Assembly (NCBI GenBank): GCA_002118135.1
Contig: BDIU01000068.1
Coordinates: forward strand, 186,001-250,000
DNA length: 64,000 nucleotides
Reading direction: 5' to 3'
Origin: Trebouxia sp. TZW2008
Lineage: Eukaryota; Chlorophyta; Trebouxiophyceae; Trebouxiales; Trebouxiaceae
In this document: one piece after another, positions 42,921-55,700 of the stretch
How positions within the stretch are numbered: the first letter of the stretch is position 1
Layout of the letters: each line of letters begins with the position of its first letter
Translations under genes and position numbers: made by a program
The notes under the pieces: model-generated
Database searches by the model: none
What the model saw: the letters and a program-made list of their open reading frames with translations, nothing else
What the model was told of the DNA's origin: nothing

Positions 42921-43791
42921 GAGCAGTCCCTTCAGAAACTTCTGCTAGTGATGCCAGCACTTATAGCTCTGGGCCAGCAGGCCACAAATAATGTTGTGTC
43001 TTTCGAGTCGATTTGCATGACATATTTTGTGTTGCACAAGTGCATTCAGCTCCTTGAGACCTGGACGTTGAAATGCACGTGCATTTGCATCCGTTTGATT
43101 TGTTTCCATTTGCTCTGGTTGTGGCTGCTTTCAGTGACGTCCCTAGGCAGTGTGGTCCAACTTGCTGAGATGATTACACTTCAAGCTGCCAGTCATCTTG
43201 AAACATTATCGATGCACACGCTGTCAGGCTTTCAAAGGCATCAACTGTTGATGATTCATGCCAGCAGCGCTTGACAAACTCGGCACAACCACATGTGCAC
43301 AGCAAATGATGTTTCAAAAAAAATGTTTCTTGGGCACGGCTCAATATGATCAAACGGGTGCAGGAGTGAACTGAGTGTGCATTTGAGCATCAAGTCCAGT
43401 GAAACTACATTGGAACCTTGGCCGGCCAGACAAGCAACTTCACTTGCTCGCAAAATGCTACACTGACCCTCACACTAGTCGATTTGAAAGTTTACACTGA
43501 CCTGTCTGCTGCAACAGTTGCTGTCACGCTAAATTCTCAGCTCCAAAGCATTGTACATTGTTGAAAATGCAATACAACAAAATGCATCTAGTCTGACTGT
43601 CAGAGGCTACAGAAAGTTACAATACGCATCAGGATGGCATTGCTGGGTTTGGTCATACAGCGTTGGCTGCTGCATGTGGTCACATTGACGTCAAGATTTC
43701 ACAGCACGCAATATGACTCTGCCATGCTTTGCTGAAGCCGACTAGCCTCCGCCTGGTAGGCGTGCATCTGGCAGTAGTTGACCACTTGCAT
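42921..43791. other. Intergenic stretch between convergent RSP7 and CASP
   Basis: Presumed 3' untranslated and intergenic sequence of two convergent genes. No supported frame, RNA gene or array. A poly-A tract of nine lies near 43316. Confidence 0.45.
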
Positions 43792-46700
43792 TCACTGCCC
43801 CTCCAGGCTGCGCAGACACACACCAGTGCTTTCTGGCAAAGGATGCTCCAGACTGCACTGGGGTGCATGCATCAAGTCTTGATTCTGATGCACAGGTCGA
43901 GCAACTACCTGATGCATAGTGCAGGTTAATGCTTTGACAATGGCCTTTGCGTTTGCCTCATTGGCAAGCATATTGTGATGCTGATGTCGGTGCTGATATA
44001 GGCAACAATGATGGTGATGACAGTGGTGATGATGATACCTGCTGAGCCTGCATGAGCTCTGTAGCAGCCAAAGCTTGTGAACAGCCATGGCTCCAGCGCG
44101 CCAACACACCCATGATGAGCAAGCATGCACTGGCAACAATGATCAAGATGAGGGGGGCATTGACGGTGATGATGAGGATGATGGTTGTGGTGAAAGTGGT
44201 GATGATGCAGATGAAGTCAACTGCTGAGCCTGCATGAGCTCTGTGGCGGGAAAGGCTTGTGAATGGCCATGGCTCCAGCGCCAACACACCCATGATGAGC
44301 AAGCATGCAGTCGCAACAATGATCATGATGAGGGGGGACATTGGCGGTGATGACAATGGTGATGATGATGATGGTGGTGGTGGTTGTGGTGAAAACAGTG
44401 ATGATGCATATGATGTCACCTGCTGAGCCTGCATGACCTCAGTGGCAGCAAGAGCTTGTGAGTGACTGTGACTCCAGCGTGCCAACACACCCATGATGAG
44501 CAAGCATGCACTGGCAACAATGAGCATGATGAGGGGGGCATTGAGGGTGACCATGACGATGATGATGGTTGTGGTGAAGATGGTGATGATGCAGATGATG
44601 TCACCTGGTGAGCCTGCATGAGCTCTGTGGCAGCCAAAGCTTCTGAGTGACCCATGATCAGCAAGCGTGTCCTGGCAACAATGATGATGATGATGCTGAT
44701 GACGCTTGTGACAGTGGCAGTGATGTTGATGATGATGGTGGTGATGATGTCACCTGCTGAGCCTGCATGAGCTCTGTGGCAGCCAAAGCTTGCGAGTGAC
44801 CGTGGCTCCAGCGCGCCAACACACCCATGATCAGCAGGTGCAGCGCCAGCGTGTAGCAAAACACAAATATCCTAGCATACCTGCACAGCAAAATCTGTCA
44901 CTGCCATGCATGCACAGTTGCAACAATATGCAGTATCTGTCACTGGCAAACCCACTATTAGCAGGTGCAGCGCCTGCATGTAGCAAAACACAAAGATGCA
45001 AACATACTTGCAGAGCAAAAACACACACTCTTACTGTGACTATGAAGCAAGACAGCCTATCCTAGCAGCTGCCACTGCCATGCATGCACATCCACCTTGA
45101 CAGCAGGAGCCAGCCTGTGGCAAAGCACAAACAGCCTAGCTTACCTGCACAGCAGAATCTGTCACTGCAACATTTAATTTGTCAGATGATAGCAGAGATG
45201 GATAGAAGGTGCATCGAGCTTTCTCTCAAGCAACAAGCCCAAGAACAGCATCAGTGAGTGGCATAACATTGGTATCATGATTGCATTTGCAAAACCCAGA
45301 GAGAAAATCACAGGAATGCTAACAAGTCACAAAAGATCATCTATCTTGTCAGGTGAAGGCAAATGCATGGAGCAAAAGGGCACTGGAAGTTTGCTGAAGA
45401 ACCCAGAGCAGCAGCAGTGCCTGGCATAACATGGCTACCATGACTGCATTTGCAAAAACCCAAAATTAAATCACAGGAGTGCTAGCAAGTCAAGAAGCAT
45501 CAACTACCTTGTCAGGTGAAGGCAAAGATGTGGAGCAAAAAAGGCATTGGACATTTACCAAAGGACCCAAAGCAGCAGCAGTAGATGGCAAATCACCGTG
45601 AACATAATTGTGACCATAATTTCAGTTGAAGGCGCGCACAGCTGGATAGTTGCCAACAGAGCACCAACGGTGAACACCTCCGCAACTGCAACCATGATAA
45701 CAAAGGTGTGCCATCTACTGCTGCTGGTTTTGGGCACTTCAGCAAGAGACAAGCCCATTGCAGGTTCTACTATGTCTCTTCAGCTTCTTCATAGCTGGAC
45801 ACAGCTCAACAACGTGCTCGCAAATGCAAGGTGTTTGTCTTGCTCCCAGGAATGAACGGTGCAAACTGCAGTGCAATTCTGCCAGCAACTTCGATTTGCT
45901 GCCTGCAGCGCTCCTTCTCCTGGCTGCAACATTGTGGAAGGGGTTGATCTTCTGCCCCTGAAATATGCTGCAATTTTGCATGTCTTTTCTCGTGCAGTCA
46001 AGATTAGTCAAGAACAAGTACAGGCAGTGGCAGGGGCCTCATTTGCTGCCAGAGATCAACTGCTGATCAGAATCACACACGATTTTGTCCAGCACATTTG
46101 ATTGCTGCCTGCGCTGCTTCCTCTCTCTGGTTCGGAAGTCTACAAAGGTATGCAGTTGCTGCTTTTAAGGGCAGACACTGAGACACATGCATGCCTTCGT
46201 CACAAGCAACACAGGCAGGGCTGCCAGAGATGAAATGCCCAAACTAAAACATAATTATGTCCAGCACCTTCATTTGCTGCCTGGCCGTTCACTGTGCCTA
46301 GTTTGGAAGGGGTGAAACGCTGCCTTTTCTTATGCAGTTGGGTCAAGCACAGATAAATACCCAGCAATATCAGGAGTCTCACTTGCTGCTGGAGACGAAT
46401 TGCTAAAACTCAAACACGATCCTGTCCAGCACGTTCATTTGCTGCCTACGCTGCTCCCTCTCTGTGTTGCGCAAGTTATAAAAGGGGTTCATCTGCTGCT
46501 TCTTTCTCATGCTGCATTGTTTCATGTCTTTTCTAATGCAGACATGGGTCTCTCACAAATGAGCGTATTCAATGGCAGGGGCCTCACTTGCTACCAGAGA
46601 TGAACTGCCCAAACTCGAACATAATCCTGTCCAGGACGTTCATCTGCTGCCTTCGCTGCTCCCTCTCTCTGGTGCGGAAGTCACTGAAGGGGTTCATCTT

Positions 46701-49700
46701 CTCCTCGTACGCCTTGTTATAGCGCCCCTCCACGTCACCACCCTCTGGGTCCAACACTGCATGCAGTCACAACCATAATCAGCACATGCGTGTGGAGGCT
46801 CACACGCAATGACATCAGCAAGCCTACATTAGTGACTCAGCAGCGAGTAGTGAGTGATATGTGAGCTGTCCCCTGTGGCTGCAAAACTAGTAACACCAGT
46901 CAACACCAAAAGCAGTTGCATGCACTGTCATCCTACATGCAGCGCGCCTAACAAGCTGCAACTCTACTGTCTGAGCTATTGCCTGTTGAAGCAAGGGGGT
47001 GCCTTTAGTGCAGTGCATGCGGAACTTGGTGTTTGCAACTTGACAACAGCTGTACTCACTGCCCTTGTAATTCAGGTGCCAGCAGTCGCCACAAGCACAG
47101 ACTTCAAATACATGTCTAAACACATGCAGAGTCACAGCAAAGAGTTCATTGCCAATTGAAAATACAGACAAAACATGGCATGTTACCTTTTCTGGGGCGG
47201 GAGGTGGCCTGGTAGCCTTGCACATATTTGAGACGCTCCAATAGAGCAAGGTTGTCAGCCCTACTAGCTTCCACCTGCCCCTTGGCTGCTTGCCCCTCCT
47301 CCCTAGCCTGCAAAAGGAAGTGTTCCTTGTTTGCTTCTTGCACAAACAGATTTTGAGTCATGATACATGTCTTCCAAAAGGAGGTTGTGCCTTGCACATA
47401 CTTGAGGCGCTCCAGCAGGGCCAAACTGTCGGCCCCAGCAGCTTTCATCTGTCCCTCGGCAGCTTGCCCCTCCTCCCTAGCCTGTAAACGAAAGTGTTTC
47501 TTGGTTGGTTCTTGCATACATGGATATTGAGCGACTGCATATTTCTTCCAGAAGAGCTTTGTGCCTTGTACACACTTGAGGGGTTCTAGCAGGGCCAGGC
47601 TGTCCGCCCTACTAGCTTCCACCTGCCCTGTGGCAACTTGCCCCTCGACTCGTGCCTGCAAAAAGAGGTTGATTTGGCTTCATCCATTTGGTTCTTTGTA
47701 CAAGAGTGTTTGGGGTTTTCTTTTCATGTAAGTTTGTGGCCTTGCAGATACTTGAGGTGCTCCAGCAGGGCCAGGTTGTTGGCCCCAGCAGCTTCCATTG
47801 GTCCCTTGGCAGCTTGCCCCTTTCCCCTAGTCTGCAAAAATTTGCTTCTTGATTACATCTTGCACACATGGATATTGAGCGACTGCATATTTCTTCCAGA
47901 ATGGCTTAGTGCCTTGTACACATTTCAGGGGTTCTGGCAGGGCAAGATAGTCGGCCCTAGCAGCTTCCACCTGCCCCTTGGCAGCTTGCCCCTCCTCTCA
48001 TGCTGGTATCAGGACAGTTGAGTTCACGCTTTTGACATGTATGTATGCATTGATACTGCATATACAGCCCTGTTTCTAAAGTTTGTGCCATTACACGCTG
48101 CTTCGATGGCTTCTGCAACTTGTTGGCGCGGGTGTAGAGGGGAGGACTTGTTTGTCATGATCTGAGACTGCTCATGCAAGGATTTGTGCCTGTGCTCAGA
48201 TGAGACATCAGCCTTGACGATTGCTGTCATGAAGCGTACATCTGAAGGTTATAGAGGGGTTGGAGGGTTTGTTTGGCATGATCTGGTACTGCTTGTGCAG
48301 GCACTTGTGCATGTGCTCAGATAGGAGATCAGTCTTGACATGTGCTATCGTGAAGCGTACTTCAGAAGGGTTCTTGCCATACCTGAGCAAGCTGTAGCTC
48401 CAGCTGGTGAGCTTTGTCCCTGAAGCGGTCTCTTGGCTTTGCTGTCTTTGGTTTTGCTTTTCAATCTTAAGCTATTGTTCCTGTAAATTTTGACTGGCTC
48501 CTTGCATACCTGGGCAAGTTGCAACTCCAAATGGTGAGCTTTGTCCCTGAAGCGGTCGCGCTGGCTACACAATACCTTCACCATGGTGTGATCACCCTCT
48601 TCACTGCTCCACTGCTCATCCCCTGCATTGGTCGACACCAAGTTTGACAGTGGAGTCTTGTCCACTGCACAAAGAGACAATAAGTTCAGCAAGATCCCCG
48701 AACCGGTCTCTTTGACTACACAATACCTTCAAGATGGTGTTGTCACCCTCTTCACTCCTCCACTGCTCATCTCCTGCATTGCTAGGCAACAAACTTGACA
48801 GCAGGTTCTTGTCCACTGCACAAGGAGACAATGAGTTCAGCAAAATCCCGGAAGCGGCCCCTGTGACTGCACATCACCATGGTGTGGTCACCCTCTTCAC
48901 TGCTTCACTGCTCATCCCCTGCATAGAAGTAAAAGAAAGTGCTCATGCATGCATGGAAACTTTGCCTGAAGACCAGCCATGCATCACTTGCAATGAGAAC
49001 CTCTGCCACTGCAGCAATCAGGTCCGACAATTTGGCTGTGATTTGCAAGGCATTGCTGCAGGACGACAAAGGCTCCAGTAAAATCACACGGGCAAGTAGA
49101 CTATCATAAGAAGAGGAAGAAGGTACAGAAGAAGGTGAATGGGCCCATGCTTACCAGGTGCAACTTCAGGGTCATGGCCATTGCCAGGGCGATTCGCACG
49201 GCTGCCAGTACTTTCTGCTGACAACAAATCTTCTTCTAGCCTTGAGTTGAGGCTCTGTAGCTGCTGCACTTGTGACTCCAGTTCACTGATCTGGTTCAAG
49301 CTGCTCTCATGTTGGCCTGCAGCAGCGCAATTGTATCAGCTGTCTGCGTGTATGAACATGGTCAATCTTGCTGCTAGCAAGTCTTCTTCCAGCCTTGACT
49401 TCAGGCTCTCTAGCTGCTGCACTTGTAACTTCAGTTCACTGATCTGGTTCAAGCTGCTCTCATGTTGATCTGCATCCAGCAATGCCAGTGTCAGCAACAG
49501 GTATCTCTGAGCTCTCAGAATGTTGTGTGTGAGTGGTAGCTTCTTTTGCAGCCTTGAGTCCAGGCTCTGTAGCTGCTGCACCTGTGACTCCAGTTCACTG
49601 ATCTGGGTCAAGCTGCTCTCACTCTGACCTGCACCCAAACAATGCTGACATCAATACGGAGCATGTCACAGATCTTGACAGTGCTGTGTAAGATCAGCAG

Positions 49701-52700
49701 CTTTTCTATTAGCCTTGAGTTCAGGCTCTGTAGCTGCTGCAACTGAGAATGCATTTCACTGATCTGGTTCAAGCTGCTCTCATGATGACCTAGGCTCAAG
49801 CTTTACAATTAGCAGTTGAGTAGAAGCCTCCCATCACAATAGATGCCTGAATTTTGATGATGCTCATAGGGGCAAAGGACCTGTGCAGGCTTTACAGCTT
49901 CTGAACCTGTTGCTCCAAATGGGCCATTTGGTTCAAGCTGCTGTTGTTCTGTCCTGCATACGATCAATGCTGTTGTCAGCAAAGACCATCGGTCTGTGGT
50001 GAGCAGCACACACTTTCAGCATTGCCTTCAGGCTTTGCAACTGTTGGATGAATGATGATGAGTTTGCATCAGTGATCTAGCCACAATATAAATCCTTGAG
50101 GTGACAAACCCAAGGGCAGTGGAGCAGTTGGCAATTGCTGAGGTGTTTACAAATGCATAAGTAGTACATGACATGATGCAATAGTGGTGAAGAACGCAAG
50201 CTTATGAACAGATTTGACCTGTGAGATCTGCCACTTGCAAACGGGCCATTGTCAATTCATGCTCCAGGTGCCTGTTCTTGGCCAACAGTAAAGCCTCCAG
50301 AGACCGCCCAGAGCTGCCCTCTGCCCCTTCCCCACGGCCCCTAGCAGCAGCTGGGTCTTCTTCTTCGTCACCCTCTAGGGCATTGTAACCCACGGCTTGC
50401 AACACCTTGATGTGCTGCTTCAGCTCCTCCACCTGCAGTCACAGAGTTGTGAATATGGGACATCACAGACGCGAGGACAAAGAGGCGCAGAGCTGCCCTC
50501 TGCCCCTTTCCTGTGGTCCCTGTTGGCGGCTGAATCTTCTTCATCACCCTCTAGGGCATTGTAACCCATGGCTTGCAACACCTTGATGTGCTGTTTCAGC
50601 TCCTCTACCTGCAGCCACAGGTTGGGTCACATCACTAGCACCAGAAATTGAACAGGGGCAAAAGGGCTCAAGGTACATGCTTGCTGTAGCTCAGATCATA
50701 ATCTGCATCATGCAGTGTCCAGACCCAGTCAACAAACCTGTTGCAAATAAGGAAGTGAAGAAGATATACAGGATACAGAAACGCTGATGCCTGTGCAGAC
50801 ATGTGCGCCCATGATGTAAGATCAGACAAGCAAAAGATATTCACACACATGATGGTCATTTCAAACAAGGCCGATGAGCACGTTTCCGTTGGGCGCTGAT
50901 GACACGACAGAGCACGCAATAACAATAGTAAGGATACTCGTACTTATACAGCTCAGTGAGTGCGTACGCGAACAGGCAAACACGGGCGGTACTTGCTACT
51001 GCTGATTGGAGTGGCATGCCTGTTCAGGGGCTGGCCTACTCTTGAGGTCCTGCTCCAACTGCAGGGTGTGCTGCTGCTGCTCCTGCAACTGCCCCTCCAG
51101 AGCCTCACAGCGTTCCTGCCATTCCGCTAAATCTGCCTGCAGCCTCTCGGTAGTGCTGCCAAGTTCTTCATGCAACTGTGCTACAACCCCTCTCTGCGAG
51201 ACAGTACATTGGCGTTGAGTTAACCAAAAGCACTTCTGTCTGCTTGACAGCAGCACGCTGACCTTACTTGTTGAGTAATCTGTGTCAGGGCACAGTGTTA
51301 AATAGGCTCACATGAACAGCAGAGACACACCTGGTTCTGAGCTGGATTGCAAGGCTGTCCTTTGGCATCTTACTGTGTACAGTATGTACTGGCAAAGAAT
51401 CACCAGCATTGGCAATATTGGCTTCCATGAGTTGACGATGGGAAGCAACAAAGTTTGCAGTTGCACAGCTCGTCTCTGAGGCTGTCCTCCACAGTCTTGT
51501 TGGGCGCAGAATGCAGTGCAGCTTGAGCAGCACCAAGCTTGAGCAGCACCAAGACAGAAAATCAAAATAGAAAACATGACGCTGAAAAAAAGCAGCAGTG
51601 CCTGGTTCTGCAGTTCATTCCTGAGGCTGTCCTCAACAACCTGATTGGTTGCAGTACAAATTGCTGCCTGTGCAGCATTGACACAAATGCAGCATGCACA
51701 CGTAGTTGATGTGACGCTGCACTCAAGGCAGAGTGTCACAAAAGGAGAGCAGGCAAAGCATGACATGCAAGTAAAATAGATTTTGACCTGGTTCTGTAGC
51801 TCGTTTCTCAAGCTGTCCTCCACAATCTTATTGGGGGCAGCACGCACTGCGGCCTGAGCTGCGTTGACAGAAGTGGAACCCTGTAGCAGGACCTCCCTCT
51901 CCTTCTCAAGCGTCGCCAGGCGCTGCTGCACCCTTTCCATCTCATCGGTGGCCACCTCTAGCTCAGACCTCAACCCAGCCTGAATCCAACTCAGCTTTAT
52001 CAGCTCAAATATGGCTTGCTGGGCCTTGCGTACTCTCAAGGCTTTGGCTCAGACATCAGTCCAGCTGGATTACAATCAGCGTCACCACGTCCTCTCCTTC
52101 TCAAGAGTGGTCAGCTGCTGCTGCACCCTCACCAGATCATCAGTGGCCACCTCTAGCTCAGACCTCAACCCAGCCTGAACACAAGTCAGCTTTGTCAGTG
52201 CATTTCTGAAATGTAGCTTTGCGTACTCTAAAAGCTTTGGCTCAGACCAGTTCAGTCCAGCTGGAATACAATCAGCGTCACCATGTCCTCTCCTTCTCAA
52301 TAGTGGTCAGCTGCTGCTGCGCCCTCTCCATCTCATGTGTAGCCACTTCCAGCTCAGACCTCAACCCAGCCTAAAAACAATGCACGATGTCATCAGCACA
52401 ACACACGAGACGCTTCGCTTATGACATATGACGTATGGTGGAAAATTCAACTCATACTTTGGACCAGCCTTACTAATACATACAGTCATCGCATAACACA
52501 TGCCTATGAACCTTCAAAAGGCACAATGCTATGCTGTTGACATGAGCTGTGGCTGCCTCCAACTCAAATCCAAACTATGGCCTTACCTCTTGCTCCTCCG
52601 TCTGGCTGAATGAATAGTGATTGTGCACAGTTGAGTTTGTGAGGCTTGGTTCAGGCGCTGCAGGTTGCCTAGGCTAGCTTGGGCCTAGGGAAACTGAAAG

Positions 52701-55700
52701 GATGCTTGTTGTGTGCTTGATCAGTGAACAAGTGCAACAAAAGGCATTCACAAGCATGCGGGACAGATGATACACAGTCTGACCTCTTGCTCCTCTGTCT
52801 CGCTCTGAATGGTGAAGAGCCGGTTCTGTGAGGCTTGGTGCAGGACACTTGACAGAGCCTCTTGTAGGCTGTGGTTGGCACCAACTGCCACAAAAGGCAT
52901 TCACAAGAAGGCTGGACGTCCAATACACAGCCTCACCTCTTGCTCCTCAGTCTTGCTTTGCATGGTGAACAGCTGGTTCTGTGAGGCTTGGTGCAAGCGC
53001 TGCAGGTTGCCGAGGCTAGCCCTGGCCTCTAGCAGGGCATTTGAAAGGCCCTCTTCCCTCTGTTGCATCTCAGCCACCAGCTTGGCATCTGTCTCTGCTG
53101 CTGCATTGCTCACCGCTTGCTCCTGCTGCTCCTCCTGTAACAGGATGCACATGGCTAGTGAGCATGTGTAAGGGCACTAGCAGGGCACTTGAAAGGGCCT
53201 CCTCCTTCTGTTGCATCTGAGCCACTAGCTTGGCATCAGTCTCTGCTGCTGCATTGCTCACCGCTTGCTCCAACTGCTCCTCCTGAATATGACAACCAAG
53301 GCTGATCAGCCATAAACTTGGATGAGGATGACAGCATGTAATCGTGCTGTTGGTAGTTTCGTTATAGCTGTTGCAGGGCTGTGGCCCGGGCACTTGACAG
53401 TGCCTCCTCCCTCTGTTGCATCCAAGCCATGAAGTTGGCATCAGTCTCTGCTGCTGCATTGCTCACTGCTTGCTCTAACTGCTCCTCCTGCAACAGCATC
53501 ACCTTGGGAGGTGAGCAAGCAGGATGCATAGACACAATAGTATGGACTTCTGCAGGCATAGCAGGTTGTCTAGGCTAGCCCTAGCCTCCAACAGGGCGTT
53601 TGACAGGCCCTCTTCACCTCTGTTGCATCTCAGCCACCAGCTTGGCATCTGTCTCTGCTGCTGCATTGCTCACAGCTTGCTCCTACTGTAATAGTATCCA
53701 CATGGCTAGTGAGCATGTGTAAGGGCACTAGCAGGGCACTTGGAAGGGCCTCCGCCTTCTGTTGCATCTGAGCCACCAGCTTGGCATCTGTCTCAGCTGC
53801 TGCATTGCTCACAGCTTGCTCCAGCTGCTCCTCTTGCAACAAAACGACAGTACTGCATCAGAATGACCATGGCTGGTGAGCATGTGGAGTATGTTAGGGC
53901 ACTGGCAGGGCATTTGACTGCGCTTCTTCCCTCTGCTGCATCTCAGCCGCTAACTTGGCATCTGTCGCGGCTGCTACATTCCTTGAAGCTTGCTCTAGCT
54001 GCTCTTCCTGCAACAACACACCAAAGGTGTTGTGGGACGTATATGCGACAGCGATACCACAAGCTTCTGAGCTTGCTGCATCTCTACTTCCAGCTTGGCA
54101 TCTGTCCCTGCTGCTGCATTGCTCATGGCTTGCTCTTGATGCTCCGCCTGCCACATTTTGACAAGACTTTGAGACGTCTGTACAATTTCGATGCCTTATG
54201 CAAGGTACTAAAAGCATAGGCTGAAAGTTGTAGCAGGGGAGGCACGTCAAGTCCCCTCTGTCTGATGCATCTCAGCAACCAGCTACTTCTTATAGCGGAG
54301 TTCTGCACACCATGGGATAAGGGGCATGGGGTCAGGGCGACTGTCTTTTCAGGGTAGTCTCCTGTACCCCTAAACCCTTGTTCTGCAGTTGAGCCTTCAG
54401 CCGGCCAAGCTGTGCCTCTGATGCTTGATGATGCAATCTTGTTTCTGGAGCTCCTTAGGCTAGAATGCATGCAAATACAAATGCTGATGCTGATGCATGC
54501 CGTGGCTGGCATTAGCCATTGCCTATAGTGCTACCCCATATCTGCGCTCATCTTTACTCTTGAATATACTGCAATTGAACTGTCACCTTGTTTTGCAGTT
54601 GAGCCTTCAGCTGGCCAAGCTGTGCCTCCAAGCGCTTGATGGTGAGATCCTGGTTCCGGAGCTCCTTAGACTCAGCCTTGAAATCGGCCAACTCTTGCAA
54701 AACCCGCTTGTTGGCTGCAGTCAGCTCAGCCATGCGACTTGAAGAATCCTGCAACATAGCGATAGCTTTTGAAGGACTACAATTGTACTGAGAAAAATGC
54801 CGCCCAATGAAACGTCCTTACTCATGAGTACCACTGCAGTTGGAATGCATTGATTAGTGCCACAATGCGTGACTTTAGAGCAAACATATCCTTGTATTGA
54901 GTGCCATACTAACAGGGAATTGCTGTACACCAGACAAGTGGTTGTGGCTTACGCCATGTTGTGTGCTGTCTTGCAGTCACATGTATGATTACAATCTTCT
55001 GCAAGACTTGCATGTTGGCTGTCACTAGCTCAGCCATATGACTTGAAGAATCTTGCAATGCACCAGACAAGCCTTCTCTGTGTTGGGTGCATCTGCAATG
55101 TTAATCATTATCTGTTCAACTATTGACACTTGCACAATCCGCTGCAGACTCGACAGACCAGCTGCAGAGTGCTGATGGACAGCGCACTCAACTTGGACCC
55201 TGTAGACATTGAACTCACAGACCTGTGAGCCACACTTTGCAGTGCTCTGAAGCGCTGTTACAGAGATTTGACATCAGACCTTCACTTGTGGCACTCCCCA
55301 GCTTCATTTCACACCAGACCCAAAAACCTCTCTTGCAAAACCAACACACACTTTGAACTCCCACAGCCATCCCTGATCCCTGACATAGTACAATGTTGAA
55401 GGATGAAGTGCTTCATAGGCTTATGGATCACAGCATGCAGAGAAGTTATGTGACCAAACATCACAAGAGCAGAAATGCAGAGAGAAAGACAGTAGGCTTA
55501 GCGCTCCTGAGGTCATGTGCTAAGTTGCAAAAATGCATGACGCGTTGCTGCTTTGATGAGGCTTTTGCAGTAAGGTCAATATCCCAAAAGGCGGTGTCGA
55601 TTTGAAGACCTGCATGGCGTACCGCTGATTTAATGAGAACTGTGGCAGGGTCTGGAGCTTCATATAGCTTCTGATATACTTCCAGGAAAGCAGACTCGCC

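Noticed and set aside
43958..44554. 198-codon minus frame with three hydrophobic segments as a separate multi-pass gene
   Set aside because: It is made of donor-side copies of the CASP membrane exon and GATGAT-rich intron, with no independent start context. Kept as a finding, not as a gene.
47187..48005. Evenly spaced ~175-bp repeats resembling a CRISPR or satellite array
   Set aside because: The units are copies of CASP exon 13 plus intron. They are too long and too diverged for CRISPR repeats, and the host is eukaryotic.
51308..52039. 243-codon minus frame as a single exon
   Set aside because: It runs from CASP exon 7 into its intronic copies; the coiled-coil phase and the donor at 51788 indicate the real exon is 51788..51979.
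55100..55260. Additional CASP exon between exons 4 and 5
   Set aside because: An AG/GT pair could add a short segment using the other exon 4 donor (55610), but direct joining of 55623 to 54748 already aligns with CASP family spacing, so the simpler model is kept.
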